Shown here: positions 1 through 8,361 of the stretch, in pieces | How the letters are laid out: the number at the start of each line of letters is the position of its first letter | Numbering within the stretch: position 1 is the first letter of the stretch | Assembly (NCBI RefSeq): GCF_900129375.1 | Contig: NZ_FQVN01000012.1 | Location: forward strand, 78,122-142,121 | Source: Streptoalloteichus hindustanus | GTDB lineage: Bacteria; Actinomycetota; Actinomycetes; Mycobacteriales; Pseudonocardiaceae | DNA length: 64,000 bases | Direction of reading: 5' to 3' | Notes under the pieces: generated by a model | The model's database searches: none | Told to the model about the DNA's origin: nothing | The model's input: the letters and a program-made list of their open reading frames with translations, nothing else | Program-made: the position numbers and the translations under genes

Positions 1-2
1 TG

Positions 3-128
3 GTCGGCGGGGACGGCAACCGGTTGAGCTGCGCGCGGCACGTGACGTTGTTGCGGGAGGCCGGTTTCCGCGCGGCCGCGCCCGTGTGGCAGGTCGGCGA
101 CGACTTCGTGCTCGCCGCCGTGCGCTGA
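3..128 (+). CDS. C-terminal end of a class I SAM-dependent methyltransferase (partial)
   Basis: Only the last 41 codons are in the window and the gene starts upstream of it. The tail reads VGGDGNRLSCARHVTLLREAG, then a short strand ending in DDFVLAAVR. The pattern of a helix with LLREAGF followed by an aromatic strand and a final LAAVR is typical of the last helix and strand of Rossmann methyltransferases. The substrate cannot be told from this fragment. The stop at 126-128 lies about 100 bases upstream of the cobalamin riboswitch, so it is the gene before that unit and not part of it. Confidence 0.55.
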   Translation, partial: VGGDGNRLSCARHVTLLREAGFRAAAPVWQVGDDFVLAAVR

Positions 129-224
129 CGACCGTCCACTGAGGACAGTGGGGCCGGGCGCTTCCCGTGCCGTGTCCCCACTTCCCGCCACAGCGTGTTC
201 CCCGACCGTCCGACGGTCGGTAGC

Positions 225-360
225 GTGCACCGAACCACAACAGAATCCGTGTCCCGTGGGGGAAGTCCGGTCCGAATCCGGCGCTGACCCGCAACGGTGG
301 GTCGCACGAGCGAAGGCGTGCGACGAGCCCGAGTACCCGCGGGACACGTGTCGCTCCACC
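225..360 (+). ncRNA. Cobalamin (adenosylcobalamin-type) riboswitch
   Basis: The leader contains the conserved core: GGAAGTCCGGTCCGAATCC followed by GCGCTGACCCGCAACGGT (the B12 box region, about 262-297). The flanks GTGTCCCG (250-257) and CGGGACAC further downstream can pair to close the structure. A long untranslated leader runs to the ATG at 501. The RNA is expected to bind cobalamin and shut down the downstream importer. Exact ends were judged by eye; an Infernal search with the Rfam cobalamin model would fix them. Confidence 0.9.
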
Positions 361-500
361 ACCCGTCGAGGTCTGCGGGACGGAGCCCCGGGACGGCCAC
401 CGCCCCGTCGCCACGCCGCCGGACCCCCGGCACGGGTGGCCGGGGCGTGGACGGGCGATCCGAGGGCAGCCCGCCGGCCGTTCCCCGGAAGGCCCACCGC

Positions 501-1631
501 ATGGCGTCACCGCCCCTGGCCTCCTCGCCGCGGCGCGAGGAGCTGACCCCGCCCGAGCCCGGCGCGTCCGACCCAGGCGCGTCCGCGTCCCTGCCGCGAC
601 GGCGGTCCGTGCTGCCCCTGGTCCTCGCGCTGGCCGTGCTGACGCTCGGCTCGGTGGTGTGCGGTGTGGCGTTCGGCGCGGTGCAGGTGCCCTTCTCCGA
701 CGTGCTGCGCCTCCTGCGCGCGGCGTTCACCGGCGGGTTCATCGAGCCGGCCGACCTGCCGCGGTACCAGATCGTCTGGCAGATCCGGCTGCCGAGGGTG
801 CTGCTCGCGGTGGTGGTCGGCGCGGGGCTGAGCGCGGTCGGGGTGGCCAGCCAGGCGCTGGTGCGCAACGCGCTGGCCGACCCGTTCGTGCTCGGGGTGT
901 CCTCCGGCGCCGCGGTGGGCGCCACCGCCGTGATCACGATGGGCGTGTTCGCCTCGTTCGGCATCCACGCGGTGTCGGTCGCCGCCTTCCTCGGCGCGTT
1001 GCTCGCCACCGCCGTCGTCTACCTGGCGGCGCGGTCGCCCCGGGGGCTCACGCCGCTGCGGCTGGTGCTGACCGGGACGGCGATGGCCTACGGCTTCACG
1101 GCGATCAGCACGGTCCTGGTGTTCTTCGCCGCGCACGGGGAGGCCGCCCGGTCGGCGATGTTCTGGTCCTTCGGCAGCCTCGGCGGCGCGACCTGGGAGT
1201 CGCTGCCGGTGGCCGCCGCCGTGGTCGCGCTGGGCGTCGGCTACCTGCTCGCCTCGGCCCGTCGGCTGAACGCGCTGGCCATGGGCGACGAGACCGCCGC
1301 GACGCTCGGCGTGGACGCCACCCGGATGCGGCGCGAGCTGTTCGTGGTCTCGGCCGCGGTCACCGGGGTGCTGGTGGCGGTCAGCGGCGCGGTCGGGTTC
1401 GTCGGCCTGATGATGCCGCACCTGACGCGCATGCTCGTCGGGGCCGACCACCGCCGGGTGCTCGCGGTCGCCCCGCTGCTCGGCGGCTGCCTCCTGATCT
1501 GGGTCGACCTGGTCGCGCGGACGCTGGTGCCGCCGGAGGAGCTGCCGCTGGGCGTGCTCACCGCCGCGTTCGGCGTGCCGCTGTTCCTGGTGCTGATGCG
1601 GCGGCGCGGCTACGTGTTCGGGGGTCGGTGA
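501..1631 (+). CDS. btuC: Cobalamin ABC transporter permease (BtuC/FecCD family)
   Basis: 376-residue inner-membrane permease of the FecCD family. After about 35 hydrophilic residues there are about ten hydrophobic segments. Family motifs are visible: QIRLPRVLLAVVVGAGLSAVG near residues 93-113, the ALADPFVLGVSSGAAVG loop, and the cytoplasmic coupling stretch ending in GFVGLMMPHLTRMLVG. The ATG at 501 was preferred over upstream in-frame codons because those lie inside the riboswitch. The riboswitch suggests cobalamin as substrate rather than ferric siderophore. The stop overlaps the next start (TGATG), so expression with the ATPase is coupled. Confidence 0.88.
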   Translation: MASPPLASSPRREELTPPEPGASDPGASASLPRRRSVLPLVLALAVLTLGSVVCGVAFGAVQVPFSDVLRLLRAAFTGGFIEPADLPRYQIVWQIRLPRVLLAVVVGAGLSAVGVASQALVRNALADPFVLGVSSGAAVGATAVITMGVFASFGIHAVSVAAFLGALLATAVVYLAARSPRGLTPLRLVLTGTAMAYGFTAISTVLVFFAAHGEAARSAMFWSFGSLGGATWESLPVAAAVVALGVGYLLASARRLNALAMGDETAATLGVDATRMRRELFVVSAAVTGVLVAVSGAVGFVGLMMPHLTRMLVGADHRRVLAVAPLLGGCLLIWVDLVARTLVPPEELPLGVLTAAFGVPLFLVLMRRRGYVFGGR

Positions 1632-2404
1632 TGGACGTCGAGCTGACCGACGTGACGGTCACCGCGGCCGGTCGCCGCCTGATCAGCGACCTGCGGCTGC
1701 GCGTGCCGTCCGGCGCGGTCGTCGGGCTGGTCGGGCCCAACGGCAGCGGCAAGTCCACGACGTTGCGCTGCGTCTACCGCGCGCTGCGCCCGTCCGCGGG
1801 CCGGGTGCTGCTGGGCGGCGACGACGTGTTCGCGCTGAGCCTGCGGGACAGCGCCCGCCGGCTCGCCGCGCTCACCCAGGACAGCCACGTGGAGTTCGAC
1901 TTCACCGTGGCCGAGGTGGTGACCATGGGCCGGTCGCCGCACAAGGGCCTGGTGGGCCCGGACACCGACCAGGACCGGGAGATCTGCGCGGAGGCGCTGC
2001 GCCGGGTCGGCGCGGCGCACCTGGCGGCCCGCAGCTTCCTGACGCTGTCCGGCGGCGAGCGGCAACGCGTGCTCATCGCCAGGGCGCTGGCCCAGCGGCC
2101 GGCGGTGCTCGTCCTCGACGAGCCGACGAACCACCTCGACATCCGGCACCAGTTGGAGGTGCTGGCGCTGGTCCGGCAGGCGGGCCTGACCGTGTTGGCC
2201 GCGCTGCACGACCTCAACCTCGCGGCGGCCGCCTGCGACCGCCTCTACGTGCTGGCCGAGGGCCGGGTGGTGGCCAGCGGAACCCCCGAGGAGGTCCTCA
2301 CCCCCGAGGTCGTCGCCGAGGTGTTCGGCGTGCGCGCGCACGTCGTCGCGCACCCCACCTCGGGGGCGCCACAACTGATCTTCGACGCCCCGCTCCCCCG
2401 GTGA
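1631..2404 (+). CDS. btuD: Cobalamin ABC transporter ATP-binding protein
   Basis: 257-residue ATPase partner of the permease. Walker A is GPNGSGKST (about residues 35-43), the signature motif is LSGGERQRV, Walker B is VLVLDEPTNHLD, and the switch histidine is in AALHDLNLAA. This is the FecE/BtuD/HmuV type, of normal length. The start overlaps the permease stop by one base and the stop lies 32 bases before the binding-protein start, so the three genes form one operon under the cobalamin riboswitch. Confidence 0.9.
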   Translation: MDVELTDVTVTAAGRRLISDLRLRVPSGAVVGLVGPNGSGKSTTLRCVYRALRPSAGRVLLGGDDVFALSLRDSARRLAALTQDSHVEFDFTVAEVVTMGRSPHKGLVGPDTDQDREICAEALRRVGAAHLAARSFLTLSGGERQRVLIARALAQRPAVLVLDEPTNHLDIRHQLEVLALVRQAGLTVLAALHDLNLAAAACDRLYVLAEGRVVASGTPEEVLTPEVVAEVFGVRAHVVAHPTSGAPQLIFDAPLPR

Positions 2405-2436
2405 GCTCCCCCGTCCCGTCCCCGAGAGGTGCCCGC

Positions 2437-3516
2437 ATGTCACGACGTCTTCCCCCCGGTCCCGCCCGCCGTCCAGTCCCCCGGACCTCCCGCTGGACCT
2501 CCCGTCGGATCTCCCGTCGGCTGACCCTGATCACCGCCGCCGCCACGGCGCTGGCGCTCACCGCGGGCTGCGGCGCCCAGGTCCGCCAGGGGCCGGAGGG
2601 CTCGGCCGCCGCCGGGTACCCGGTGACGGTCGAGAACTGCGGCCAGAAGGTCACCTACGACCGCGCGCCGAGCCGGCCGGTCGCCTACGACGTCGGCATC
2701 ATCGAGACGATGTTCGCCCTCGGCCTGCGCGAGAAGCTGGCCGGCTACGTGCTCGGGCGCGGGCACAGCGTCGCCGACTCCCCGTGGAAGGACGACTTCG
2801 AGAAGGCGCACCGCCTGGCGGCCGACCGACCGAGCAAGGAGCTCATCCTGGAGGCGAAGGCGGACTTCGTCTACGCCGGGTGGAACTACGGGTTCCGCGA
2901 GGGCAGCGGCCTGACCCCGCAGGACCTGGAGCAGGTGGGCGTGCGCAGCTACGTGCTGACCGAGTCCTGCCGCAACGGCGTCTCCGACCGCAGCCGGGGC
3001 GTGGTGCCCCCGCTGGAGGCGCTCTACACCGACCTGCGCAACCTCGGCCGGATCTTCGGGGTGTCCGAGAGGGCCGAGGAGCTGGTGCGGCGCTACCAGG
3101 CCCAGGTGGCGGCGGTGGAGGCGTCGATCCCGAAGGACCGCCCCCGGCCGAAGGTGTTCGTCTACGACTCCGGCACCGACAAGCCGTTCACCACGGGCCG
3201 GTTCGCCGCGGCCCACGAGATCATCACCCGCGCCGGCGGGGACCACGTGTTCGCCGACATGCGGGACAGTTGGATCCAGGTCGGCTGGGAATCGGTTGTC
3301 CAGGCGAATCCGGACATCATCGTCATCAACGATTACGGCGAGCAGAGCGCGGCGGAGAAGCAGGCTTTCCTGGAGTCCTACGCGCCGTTGGCCAACGTCA
3401 ACGCGGTGAAGAACAAGCGGTTCTTCACGCTGCCGTACGCCGCGTTGGTGGAGGGGCCGCGCAATCCGGCGGCGATCGAGTCTTTCTCCGGGTACCTGCG
3501 CGGGCTGCCCGGCTGA
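2437..3516 (+). CDS. btuF: Cobalamin ABC transporter substrate-binding lipoprotein
   Basis: 359 residues. An Arg-rich n-region is followed by a hydrophobic segment and the lipobox LTAGC, so the protein should be lipidated and anchored outside the membrane. The body has the class III binding-protein pattern of this family: RPVAYDVGIIETMFALGL, then DFVYAGWNYGF, an EALYTDLRNLGRIFGV backbone helix and NPDIIVINDYG. The ATG at 2437 has GAGAGGTG upstream and gives a sensible signal peptide; the in-frame GTG at 2401 would add 12 residues. Substrate is inferred from the riboswitch and neighbours. Confidence 0.85.
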   Translation: MSRRLPPGPARRPVPRTSRWTSRRISRRLTLITAAATALALTAGCGAQVRQGPEGSAAAGYPVTVENCGQKVTYDRAPSRPVAYDVGIIETMFALGLREKLAGYVLGRGHSVADSPWKDDFEKAHRLAADRPSKELILEAKADFVYAGWNYGFREGSGLTPQDLEQVGVRSYVLTESCRNGVSDRSRGVVPPLEALYTDLRNLGRIFGVSERAEELVRRYQAQVAAVEASIPKDRPRPKVFVYDSGTDKPFTTGRFAAAHEIITRAGGDHVFADMRDSWIQVGWESVVQANPDIIVINDYGEQSAAEKQAFLESYAPLANVNAVKNKRFFTLPYAALVEGPRNPAAIESFSGYLRGLPG

Positions 3517-3542
3517 GAGGACGCGCCCGACACATACCCCAC

Positions 3543-3582
3543 AGTGTGCGCCAGGGCAGCAGAACGTGCCCTGGCGCACACT
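3543..3582 (+). terminator. Strong intrinsic terminator after the cobalamin importer
   Basis: A perfect 16-base inverted repeat (AGTGTGCGCCAGGGCA at 3543-3558, its complement at 3567-3582) encloses an 8-base loop and runs into CTTGTC. It ends the btuCDF-like operon and separates it from the kinase operon. Confidence 0.85.
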
Positions 3583-3806
3583 TGTCACTTTCGGTCGCGG
3601 AGCGTTCCCACATTCGGCCTATTGACCCGTCAACCACCGGGCAAGACGATGTTGTCACGACATCCGGACGCGCCGACGTGCGCGCACGCCAACCACGACA
3701 ACGGTTTCGCGCGCACGTCGTGCTCATCACACAAAGAAATCTGGGGGAATTCTGCCGTGGGCGGTGACCTCGTCCGTGAGTTCGTCCTGAGCGGTCCGGG
3801 AGAGAG

Positions 3807-4742
3807 ATGACGACCATTCCGACCCTCGCGGCCAGAGCCCGGCCGAAGGTGCACTCCGGGGTCTGCCAGGGCACCCTGGGCGAGCTCTTCCAGGGCCCCT
3901 TCCGGCGCGGCGACCGCTCCGAGATCGCGATCGTCTCGCTGCCCGTCGACCGGTTCAGCTGGGTCTACTTCACCGAGGACGACGGCGTCCGCACCGGCGG
4001 AGACCGCGCCAACGGGGCGGGGGCCGACCTGGCCGCCGCGGGCCGGAGCAAGTCGCAGCGCGCCGTCGAGTTCTTCCTCGACCACTTCGGGCTGCGGCTG
4101 CCCCCCGGCCGGTGGGACTTCCACACCGAGCTGGCCGTCGGCGCCGGGATGGCCAGCTCCACCGCGGACGTGGTCGCGACGCTGCGCTGCCTGTTCCGGC
4201 TGTTCGACCTGGCCTACGACCAGCGCCTGGTGCGGGCCGCCCTGGCCGGCATCGAACGCGCGGACAGCGTCTTCCTCGACGAGTTCGCGCTCTACCTCAG
4301 CGGCCGGCACGAGGTCGTGCACCACTTCGGCGACCACGTCGGCCTCTACACCTGCTACACCACCGAGGACGGCTCGGTGGACACCGAGGACCTCGGCGAC
4401 GAGCTGCTCGCCCACTACGGGCGGCACGCCGCGGCCTACGAGGACTGCCTCGGCGAGCTGGTCGCCGCCTTCCGGGTCGGCGACGTCGGCGCGCTCGGCA
4501 GGAGCTCGACCCGCAGCGCCGAGCTCGGCCAGCTCGTCGTGCCCAAGCGCCACTTCGACGAGGTGCGGGCCAACCAGCGGACGTTCCTGGCGGACGGAAT
4601 CTTCGTGGCCCACACCGGCAGCATCATCGGTTACCTGTTCCGGGAACGACCCGACAGATCCCGGATGGACGACCTTTCCGCGTTCTTTCGCGAGCTCGGC
4701 CAACAGTGCCACTTCGCCCGAGGAGGCTGGCGGGATGTTTGA
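3807..4742 (+). CDS. GHMP kinase, PduX-like L-threonine kinase
   Basis: 311 residues. The N-terminus carries GVCQGTLGELFQGP, matching the GTxGELxQGP entry of PduX-type L-threonine kinases. The GHMP ATP loop is AVGAGMASSTAD (about residues 110-121). A C-terminal lobe contains VAHTGSIIGYLF, like the GHMP GxG region. Known PduX makes O-phospho-L-threonine from threonine and ATP. In this operon it is followed by a cysteine-synthase-like enzyme, so phosphothreonine is more likely activated for beta-replacement than used for cobalamin side-chain synthesis. The B12 importer just upstream keeps the cobalamin option open, but a perfect terminator separates the two. The ATG at 3807 follows GGGAGAG. It overlaps the next gene by 8 bases. 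Confidence 0.75.
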   Translation: MTTIPTLAARARPKVHSGVCQGTLGELFQGPFRRGDRSEIAIVSLPVDRFSWVYFTEDDGVRTGGDRANGAGADLAAAGRSKSQRAVEFFLDHFGLRLPPGRWDFHTELAVGAGMASSTADVVATLRCLFRLFDLAYDQRLVRAALAGIERADSVFLDEFALYLSGRHEVVHHFGDHVGLYTCYTTEDGSVDTEDLGDELLAHYGRHAAAYEDCLGELVAAFRVGDVGALGRSSTRSAELGQLVVPKRHFDEVRANQRTFLADGIFVAHTGSIIGYLFRERPDRSRMDDLSAFFRELGQQCHFARGGWRDV

Positions 4743-5874
4743 CCACATCGCCGACGCCATCAAGATTCCGGACATCGTGCGGCTCACCGACAACGTGTTC
4801 GTCGCGCGGTTCGAGACGATGAAGGTCTATTCCGCGCTCGCGGCGGTCCGCCACTTATTGGAGACCGGCAGGGTGCGTCGGGGCGACACGCTCATCGACA
4901 GTTCCAGCGGTATCTACGCGTACGCGTTGGCGATGGCCTGCCACAAATACGGGATGAAGTGCCGCATCGTCGGTTCGACGACGGTCGACCGGACGCTGCG
5001 GACCCAGCTGGAGATCCTGGGCGCGACGGTGGAACAGGTACGCCCGTCGGCCAGCCTGAAACTCGACCAGAAACAACGCGTCGAGCGCATCCAACAGATC
5101 CTGCGCGACAGCGAGGCGAACCCCGGCGACGGCGCGGTTTACTGGATGCAGCAGTACCACAACGACATCCACTACCTCGGCTACCGCGAGTTCGCGGACA
5201 TCGTGCGCCGGGAGATCGGCGGCCGCCGGCTGACCGTGGTCGGCGGCGTGGGCTCCGGCGCCTCGACCGGCGGCCTGGTCACCGCGCTGCGCGAGACCGA
5301 CCCCGGCGTGCGGCTCGTGGGCATCCAGCCGTTCGGCAGCGTGACCTTCGGCAGCGAGCACATCGAGGACCCCGACGTCATCATCGCGGGCATCGGCAGC
5401 TCGATCCCGTTCCGCAACGTGCGGCACGAGCTGTACGACACGATGCACTGGGTGAGCTTCGACCACGCCCGCGCGGCCAGCGTCGAGCTGCTCCGCCGGC
5501 ACGCGATCTTCGCCGGGCTGTCCACCGGGTGCGGCTACCTGGTGACCCGGTGGGAGGCCGCCCACCACCCGGAGCGGAACCACCTGTTCATCGCCGCCGA
5601 CACCGGCCACCGCTACCTGGACCAGGTCTTCGCCGGGCACGAGGACGCCCTGTCGCTGGACGGCCTGGCCCCCCGGCGGGTGTCGAGCCTGGCCGAGCTG
5701 GCGTTCCCGTGGTCGGTCATGGCGTGGAACCGCCGGCCCTTCGCCGCGGCGCCCGACGGCGACGCCGACACCAACGCCGACGCCGACGGCCCGGCCGCCG
5801 CCAACGGGGCCGCCCACGCGGGGGCCGCCGCGCGCAGCGAGATCAACGGAATCATGGAGGAGACAGTCCGGTGA
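4735..5874 (+). CDS. PLP-dependent fold-type II enzyme, cysteine synthase/SbnA-like
   Basis: 379 residues. The likely Schiff-base lysine is K30 in RFETMKVYSALAAV. The substrate loop is DSSSGIYAYALA, and the phosphate-binding loop is GGVGSGASTGG. The layout is that of O-acetylserine or O-phosphoserine sulfhydrylases and of SbnA (diaminopropionate synthesis from phosphoserine). After about residue 335 comes a low-complexity Ala/Asp/Asn tail not usual for the family. Fed with O-phosphothreonine from the preceding kinase, it could replace or eliminate the phosphate to make a beta-substituted aminobutyrate. Neither an SbnB-type dehydrogenase nor an argininosuccinate lyase homologue is next to it, so the nucleophile is open. 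The RBS is AGGAGG before the ATG, inside the end of the kinase gene. Confidence 0.75.
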   Translation: MFDHIADAIKIPDIVRLTDNVFVARFETMKVYSALAAVRHLLETGRVRRGDTLIDSSSGIYAYALAMACHKYGMKCRIVGSTTVDRTLRTQLEILGATVEQVRPSASLKLDQKQRVERIQQILRDSEANPGDGAVYWMQQYHNDIHYLGYREFADIVRREIGGRRLTVVGGVGSGASTGGLVTALRETDPGVRLVGIQPFGSVTFGSEHIEDPDVIIAGIGSSIPFRNVRHELYDTMHWVSFDHARAASVELLRRHAIFAGLSTGCGYLVTRWEAAHHPERNHLFIAADTGHRYLDQVFAGHEDALSLDGLAPRRVSSLAELAFPWSVMAWNRRPFAAAPDGDADTNADADGPAAANGAAHAGAAARSEINGIMEETVR

Positions 5875-7130
5875 CGCTGGTTTCCCTGGAGGCGCTCACG
5901 TTCGGCCTCGGCCGGCTGGTCGACGCGGTCCGCGCCCGCGACCACCGGCTGCGGTTGCTCACCTGCGGCCGCGACGTCTACCGGTACGAGCTGGACCGGC
6001 TGGCGGCCGACCCCTCGGCGCCGCTGGACGTGGTCGACGTCGACACCTTCGACACCGACGCGGTGCGGCGCGCGCTGGCCGAGGTGCCCGACCTGCGCGG
6101 GCTGATCAGCTCGACCGACACCTGGAGCCTGGTGGCGCTGGACCTGCTGGCGGAGCTGGGCCTGCCCGGGCCCGCGCCGGCCGCGGTCCGCCTGGTGCGC
6201 GACAAGGCCCGGCTGCGCGACCACCTGCACCGCGCCGGCCTCAGCCGGGGCGCCAGCCACGCCTTCGACCCGGCCACGACCACGGCCGCCGAGCTGGCGC
6301 CGCGCGTCAGCTACCCGGCGATCGTGAAGGACACCGCGGGCACCGGCAGCCAGAACGTCTGGCTGCTCGGCGGGCCCGAGGACCTGGACGACGTGCTGGC
6401 CGCCGGGCGGGCGGCGCGGCTGCGCGGCGCGCTGCTCGTCGAGCCGTACTTCGCCGGCCCGCTCTTCAGCGCCGAGACGCTGACCTGGGACGGCGAGACG
6501 CGCCTGCTGGGTGTCTCCAGCCGGGGCCTGTCGGCCGAGCCGCACTTCCGCGAGGAGTCGCTGTCCTTCCCGGTGGCGTTCCCGCCGGAGCGGGCCGCCG
6601 AGCTGGCCGACTGGATCACCCGGGTGCTGGCCGCCGTCGGCTTCGACGACGGCTTCGCGCACACCGAGTTCGTCCTGACCGCCGACGGCCCCGAGGTCGT
6701 GGAGATCAACCCCCGGCTGGGCGGCGCGCTGGTGGGCGAGGCGGTGAGCCGCTCGCTGGAGCTCAACATCTACGACGCCTTCGTCGACCTGGCCCTCGGC
6801 CGGCGGCCGGCGCTGATGGACGCGCCGCTCAAGCCCGTCCGGGGCGTGGCGCAGGTGCTGCTGTACGCCGACCGGGTCGGGACGTTCCGCGGCGTCGACG
6901 GGCTGGACCGGCTGCCGGGGCACCCCGGCTCGCCCGCCCTGCTGCCCACGGCCGCCGAGGGGCGGCGGGTGGAGCACCTGACCGACCAGCGGGGTTCGGT
7001 GGGGATCGTGCTGGCCGAGGGCGAGACGGCCGAGCTGGCCCTGCACAACGTCCTGTCCGCGGCCGGCAAGCTGCGGGTGCGCGTGACCGGCGCCGAGGCC
7101 GACACCGAAGGGGAGCCCGAGCGTGGCTGA
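5871..7130 (+). CDS. ATP-grasp ligase 1
   Basis: 419 residues. An N-terminal pre-ATP-grasp Rossmann part is followed by the ATP-grasp core: VSYPAIVKDTAGTGSQNVWLL (glycine-rich lid), LLVEPYFAG, and the metal-binding end EFVLTADGPEVVEINPRLGG. This is the carboxylate-amine ligase type that joins an amino acid to a second amine through an acyl-phosphate. The GTG start at 5871 overlaps the previous stop (GTGA) and has GGAGGA eight bases before it. With the second ligase beside it, the operon could make a di- or tripeptide from the predicted threonine-derived amino acid. Substrates are unknown. Confidence 0.8.
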   Translation: MTLVSLEALTFGLGRLVDAVRARDHRLRLLTCGRDVYRYELDRLAADPSAPLDVVDVDTFDTDAVRRALAEVPDLRGLISSTDTWSLVALDLLAELGLPGPAPAAVRLVRDKARLRDHLHRAGLSRGASHAFDPATTTAAELAPRVSYPAIVKDTAGTGSQNVWLLGGPEDLDDVLAAGRAARLRGALLVEPYFAGPLFSAETLTWDGETRLLGVSSRGLSAEPHFREESLSFPVAFPPERAAELADWITRVLAAVGFDDGFAHTEFVLTADGPEVVEINPRLGGALVGEAVSRSLELNIYDAFVDLALGRRPALMDAPLKPVRGVAQVLLYADRVGTFRGVDGLDRLPGHPGSPALLPTAAEGRRVEHLTDQRGSVGIVLAEGETAELALHNVLSAAGKLRVRVTGAEADTEGEPERG

Positions 7131-8361
7131 GCCGCACCTGGTGGTGGTGGGCGGTTGGACCGAGGTCATCGCGAAGGCGGTCGACGCCGGCTTCGCGGTG
7201 AGCTACCTCGGCCCGACCGCCGCCGGCGGCGGGCTGGACCCGGCCGTGCTGGAGCGCTGCGCCTCGGTGCACGAGGTCGCGGTCGACCAGGTGACCGTGT
7301 GCCTCGCGCTGGCCCGCCGGCTGCACGCCGAGCGGCCGGTCACGGCGGTGGCCTCGTTCACCGAGCTGGGGCTGGAGAGCGCCGCGGTGATCGCCGACGC
7401 GCTCGGCGTGCCCGGGCCCGAGCTGTGGCCGGTCGCGGTGACCCGGCACAAGGACTGGACGCGGCGGGTGCTGGCCGGGGTGCCGTCCCTGGCCCTGCCG
7501 TGGCGGCTGGTCGCCACCCCCGCCGACGTCGAGCGCTTCCACGCCGAGCACGGCCCGGCGATCATCGTGAAGCCGGTGGCCGGCGCGGCGAGCGTGGGCG
7601 TCCGGCAGATCCGCTCGGCTGAGGAGCTGGCCGCGGCCATGGCCAGCCCCGGCTGGCTGCGGGACGGCCAGTACGTGGCGGAGAAACTGGTCGACAGCGA
7701 CGAGCTGTACAGCGTGGAGTCGCTCACCCTGAACGGCGAGCACTCCGTGATCACCTTCTCCTACACCAAACTCGTCGGCTACCCGTACTCGCTCGGCAGC
7801 TACACGATGGTGCCGCCGCCGCCCGGGTTCGAGCGGGTGCGGGACGAGGTGGTCCGGACGGCGCGGGAGTTCCTGACCGCGATCGGCATGACCTGGGGCG
7901 TCGCGCACACCGAGATCAAGGTCGGGCCGGACGGCCGGCCCGGGGTGATCGAGTCGCAGACCAGGGTGGGCGGGGACCGCATCTGGCTGATGACCGAGCG
8001 GACGACCGGCGTCGGCCAGATCGACCTCGCGCTGCGCGGCCTGGTCGACCCCGCGGTCACCGCCCCGCACCTTCCGGACAGCGACCGCGTGGGCGTGTTC
8101 CTCCCGTTCCTGCCCCCCGCGGGCACGGTGCGGCGGGTCGCCGACATCGCGGACGTGCGCCGGCTGCCGGGAGTGCTGGACGCCGACACCAACCTGACGC
8201 CGGGCCGGGTGCTCAAGGAGATCACCGACAACACGCAGCGGGGCGGGTACGCCCTGCTGGACGCGCCGGACCACGACGCGGCGTACGCGCTGATGCGCGA
8301 GGTCGGCCGCGCCTTCTGGGTGGAGTTCGATGACGGTCGCCTCTGGCATCCCGGGTTCTGA
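7123..8361 (+). CDS. ATP-grasp ligase 2, with altered metal-binding motif
   Basis: 412 residues. Same overall plan as the preceding ligase: AIIVKPVAGAASVGVRQI lid, YVAEKLVDSDELYSVE, then HTEIKVGPDGRPGVIESQTR followed by VGGDR. The usual EINPR is replaced by ESQTR, so the metal-binding Asn position holds Gln and the Pro is gone while Glu and Arg remain. The enzyme may still be active but could differ in metal or substrate handling. The GTG at 7123 has AGGGGAG at good spacing and overlaps the first ligase by 8 bases; its end overlaps the exporter gene by 32 bases. Confidence 0.78.
   Translation: MAEPHLVVVGGWTEVIAKAVDAGFAVSYLGPTAAGGGLDPAVLERCASVHEVAVDQVTVCLALARRLHAERPVTAVASFTELGLESAAVIADALGVPGPELWPVAVTRHKDWTRRVLAGVPSLALPWRLVATPADVERFHAEHGPAIIVKPVAGAASVGVRQIRSAEELAAAMASPGWLRDGQYVAEKLVDSDELYSVESLTLNGEHSVITFSYTKLVGYPYSLGSYTMVPPPPGFERVRDEVVRTAREFLTAIGMTWGVAHTEIKVGPDGRPGVIESQTRVGGDRIWLMTERTTGVGQIDLALRGLVDPAVTAPHLPDSDRVGVFLPFLPPAGTVRRVADIADVRRLPGVLDADTNLTPGRVLKEITDNTQRGGYALLDAPDHDAAYALMREVGRAFWVEFDDGRLWHPGF

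Noticed and set aside
148..546. Plus-strand frame across the cobalamin leader
   Set aside because: It lies over the riboswitch, has no domain and no RBS.
507..1451. Long minus-strand open frames opposite the cobalamin permease and many other genes
   Set aside because: They are Arg/His/Gly-rich shadows caused by high GC; no RBS or domain, and the opposite strand has a clear gene.
3622..3650. TTGACC and GACGAT as a promoter of the kinase operon
   Set aside because: The -10 match is too weak to list as a feature, though a promoter must exist in 3583-3806.
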